Origin: Desulfovibrio sp. | GTDB lineage: Bacteria > Desulfobacterota > Desulfovibrionia > Desulfovibrionales > Desulfovibrionaceae | DNA length: 6,301 bases | NCBI GenBank assembly: GCA_014804905.1 | Contig: JAAUYX010000045.1 | Span: 16,208-22,508, forward strand | Direction of reading: 5' to 3' | Shown: one piece after another, positions 5,485 to 6,301 of the stretch | Layout of the letters: each line of letters starts with the position of its first letter | How positions within the stretch are numbered: position 1 is the stretch's first letter | The notes under the pieces: generated by a model | Databases searched by the model: none | The model's input: the letters and a program-made list of their open reading frames with translations, nothing else | What the model was told of the DNA's origin: nothing | Program-made: the position numbers and the translations under genes

Positions 5485-5607
5485 GCCGGAACCTAAAAAT
5501 CTTATTTTTTAGGATTCTTCCGGCACTAGCACCCGTCTTCCGCTTCGCTCCAGACGGGGAATGGAATGCGTTCTCCGCTCCCCCCGGTCCTTGTGGCATT
5601 TTCTCCC

Positions 5608-5648
5608 CTCCCGACCCTGTCAGCTTCCCGACGGGGCCGGAGTTTTTT
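5608..5648 (+). terminator. Rho-independent terminator
   Basis: CTCC (5608-5611) and CCCTGTC (5615-5621) pair with GACGGGG (5630-5636) and GGAG (5639-5642), with a small internal loop and an 8-nt apical loop. TTTTTT (5643-5648) follows directly. It would stop + strand transcription coming from the lipoprotein operon through repeat C, upstream of the YbjQ-like gene promoter. Confidence 0.7.
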
Positions 5649-5717
5649 GCAGGCTGCCAGCATCCCACCGCTCTCTTATATTTTCTAATTCCATTTTAAA
5701 TCAGTATCTTGCAGTTA

Positions 5718-5733
5718 TGGCAAGCTCTTTGCA
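5718..5733 (+). promoter_or_regulatory. Sigma-54 (RpoN) promoter of the YbjQ-like gene
   Basis: TGGCAAGCTCTTTGCA matches the -24/-12 consensus TGGCACG-N4-TTGCA at all fixed positions but one (A for C). The GG (5719-5720) and GC (5731-5732) are separated by the required 10 nt. Transcription would start near 5744, giving a leader of about 115 nt. A sigma-54 promoter implies activation by an enhancer-binding protein; I did not identify its upstream binding site. Confidence 0.62.
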
Positions 5734-5805
5734 ATGCCTCGGGCAACGCACGGCCATGCCTAGGGGCCCGCCGGGCGCACTCAAGAGAAAATACGCCTGC
5801 CGGGG

Positions 5806-5829
5806 CATCCGGCGAAAGCAAGCCGGATG
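5806..5829 (+). other. Stem-loop in the 5' leader of the YbjQ-like gene
   Basis: CATCCGGC and GCCGGATG form a perfect 8-bp stem with an 8-nt loop (5814-5821). It ends 18 nt before the ribosome binding site. No T run follows immediately, so it is not a terminator; it may affect mRNA stability or translation. Confidence 0.45.
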
Positions 5830-5847
5830 AGACCGGAAGATCGTTTT

Positions 5848-5853
5848 GGGAGG
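5848..5853 (+). promoter_or_regulatory. Ribosome binding site of the YbjQ-like gene
   Basis: GGGAGG, 5 nt before ATG 5859. It rejects the in-frame upstream ATG at 5709, which would lie upstream of, and overlap, the sigma-54 promoter. Confidence 0.8.
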
Positions 5854-5858
5854 TTGCC

Positions 5859-6281
5859 ATGTTTTTCTTGCTCGGCGGTAACGACAAAAAGGCCCGCAAG
5901 GCCGAGAAGCAGCACAACACCGCGCCCGCGGCCGACTCGCGCGTGCGCGAGGCCTTTCTGGCCGGGCGTTTCCCGGTCGTGACCACCCATCAGGTGGAAG
6001 GCCGCAAGATCGCCAAGGTGCTCGGCCTCGTGTGCTGCCGCGGCTATGACTCGGAAGAGGCCTTTTTCGGCATGGCCGCCCGCGCCATGAACAAGGGCGC
6101 GCAGGCCATCGTGGGCTATAACGAGAACGTGGCCTTCCATCCTGACGGCAGCAAATATTTCACCTGCTACGGCACGGCCGTGATGTTCGAGTACGACCCG
6201 GCCGACCCGGAAAGCCTGCCCCTCATGCTCCAGCAGCGCTTCCGCGAGCGCGACCAGCGCATCAACGACGACATGATCTAG
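5859..6281 (+). CDS. YbjQ/UPF0145-like heavy-metal-binding-fold protein
   Basis: The 140-residue protein is probably cytoplasmic. A short hydrophobic start (MFFLLGG) and a basic stretch (KKARKAEK) lead into a domain at about 40-112. It begins VVTTHQVEGRKIAKVLGLV, continues with a helix holding AFFGMAARAMNKGAQAIVGY, and ends YFTCYGTAVMFEY. This is the pattern of the YbjQ (DUF74, UPF0145) family: TT..eG..i....G.V, a helix with A...GA.A.VG, and GTAV. YbjQ proteins form pentamers in known structures and their function is unsettled; metal binding was suggested by fold only. The adjacent cysteines at about residues 58-59 and one near 108 are not a standard metal site. It has its own sigma-54 promoter and is separated from the glycan operon by a terminator. 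The charged C-terminus (RFRERDQRINDDMI) is extra to the family core. Confidence 0.78.
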   Translation: MFFLLGGNDKKARKAEKQHNTAPAADSRVREAFLAGRFPVVTTHQVEGRKIAKVLGLVCCRGYDSEEAFFGMAARAMNKGAQAIVGYNENVAFHPDGSKYFTCYGTAVMFEYDPADPESLPLMLQQRFRERDQRINDDMI

Positions 6282-6282
6282 C

Positions 6283-6298
6283 GGAAAACGAGTTTTCC
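6283..6298 (+). terminator. Possible terminator hairpin at window edge
   Basis: GGAAAAC-GA-GTTTTCC (or a 6-bp stem with a CGAG loop) begins 1 nt after the stop of the YbjQ-like gene. The window ends before any T run could be seen, so it is only a candidate. Confidence 0.3.
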
Positions 6299-6301
6299 CC
6301 C

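Larger units (their letters stand above)
5134..5558 (-). repeat. Repeat copy C: 186-bp structured repeat, inverted, carrying two hairpin inserts
   Basis: Read on the minus strand it starts with CCCGTCT (5558-5552) and ends with TTTCGGCATT (at 5134). It is 425 bp; subtracting inserts of 119 and 120 bp leaves 186 bp. Its outer stem is of the A type: TTAGGTTCCGGC at 5284-5295 pairs with GCCGGAACCTAA at 5485-5496. The apical palindrome GTACTTAAGTAC (5324-5335) is perfect here, changed from GTACTCAAGTAC in A and B. The inner stem is slightly disturbed (GGAAATTG, 5345-5352). It fills the gap after the lipoprotein gene, in opposite orientation to copies A and B, so the block from 1832 to 5133 lies between inverted repeats. 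Confidence 0.92.

Noticed and set aside
5561..5830. Small reading frame between repeat C and the YbjQ-like gene
   Set aside because: It crosses the terminator and the sigma-54 promoter, has no ribosome binding site and no recognisable motif.

Overview
The window looks like chromosome of a GC-rich, Gram-negative bacterium. My best guess is a Desulfovibrio-type sulfate reducer (Desulfovibrionaceae). The grounds are strongly G/C-ending codons, a surface-sugar operon with a CMP-ulosonate-type cytidylyltransferase, an outer-membrane-type lipoprotein and a good sigma-54 promoter. The lineage is an inference, not a proof.

Layout, all genes on the + strand. The 3' end of an HpcH/HpaI-type aldolase (1-189) is followed by an NAD-dependent sugar epimerase/dehydratase (550-1464). 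A KdsB-like cytidylyltransferase (GTG start, 1918-2697), a hexapeptide-repeat acyltransferase (2698-3348), a HAD phosphatase-like hydrolase (3355-3990) and a DUF3829-like lipoprotein (3983-5077) are then packed with gaps of 0 nt, 6 nt and an 8-nt overlap. After a rho-independent terminator (5608-5648) and a sigma-54 promoter (5718-5733) comes a separate YbjQ-like gene (5859-6281). The aldolase, epimerase, cytidylyltransferase, acyltransferase and phosphatase together suggest synthesis, CMP activation and acylation of a 2-keto-3-deoxy sugar acid for a surface glycan.

The most striking content is non-coding. Three long intergenic repeats (A 254-438, B 1528-1831, C 5134-5558, the last inverted) are one family of about 185 bp. 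They carry zero, one and two copies of a discrete 119-120 bp hairpin element. Removing these inserts gives 185, 184 and 186 bp. Insertion is exact, without target-site duplication, and always abuts AAGG (3' of CCTT on the other strand), at two different positions of the host repeat. The host repeat folds into a long hairpin, and copy B differs from A and C by paired compensatory changes, so the structure itself seems to be maintained. I see no transposase, RNA gene, CRISPR array or tRNA in the window.
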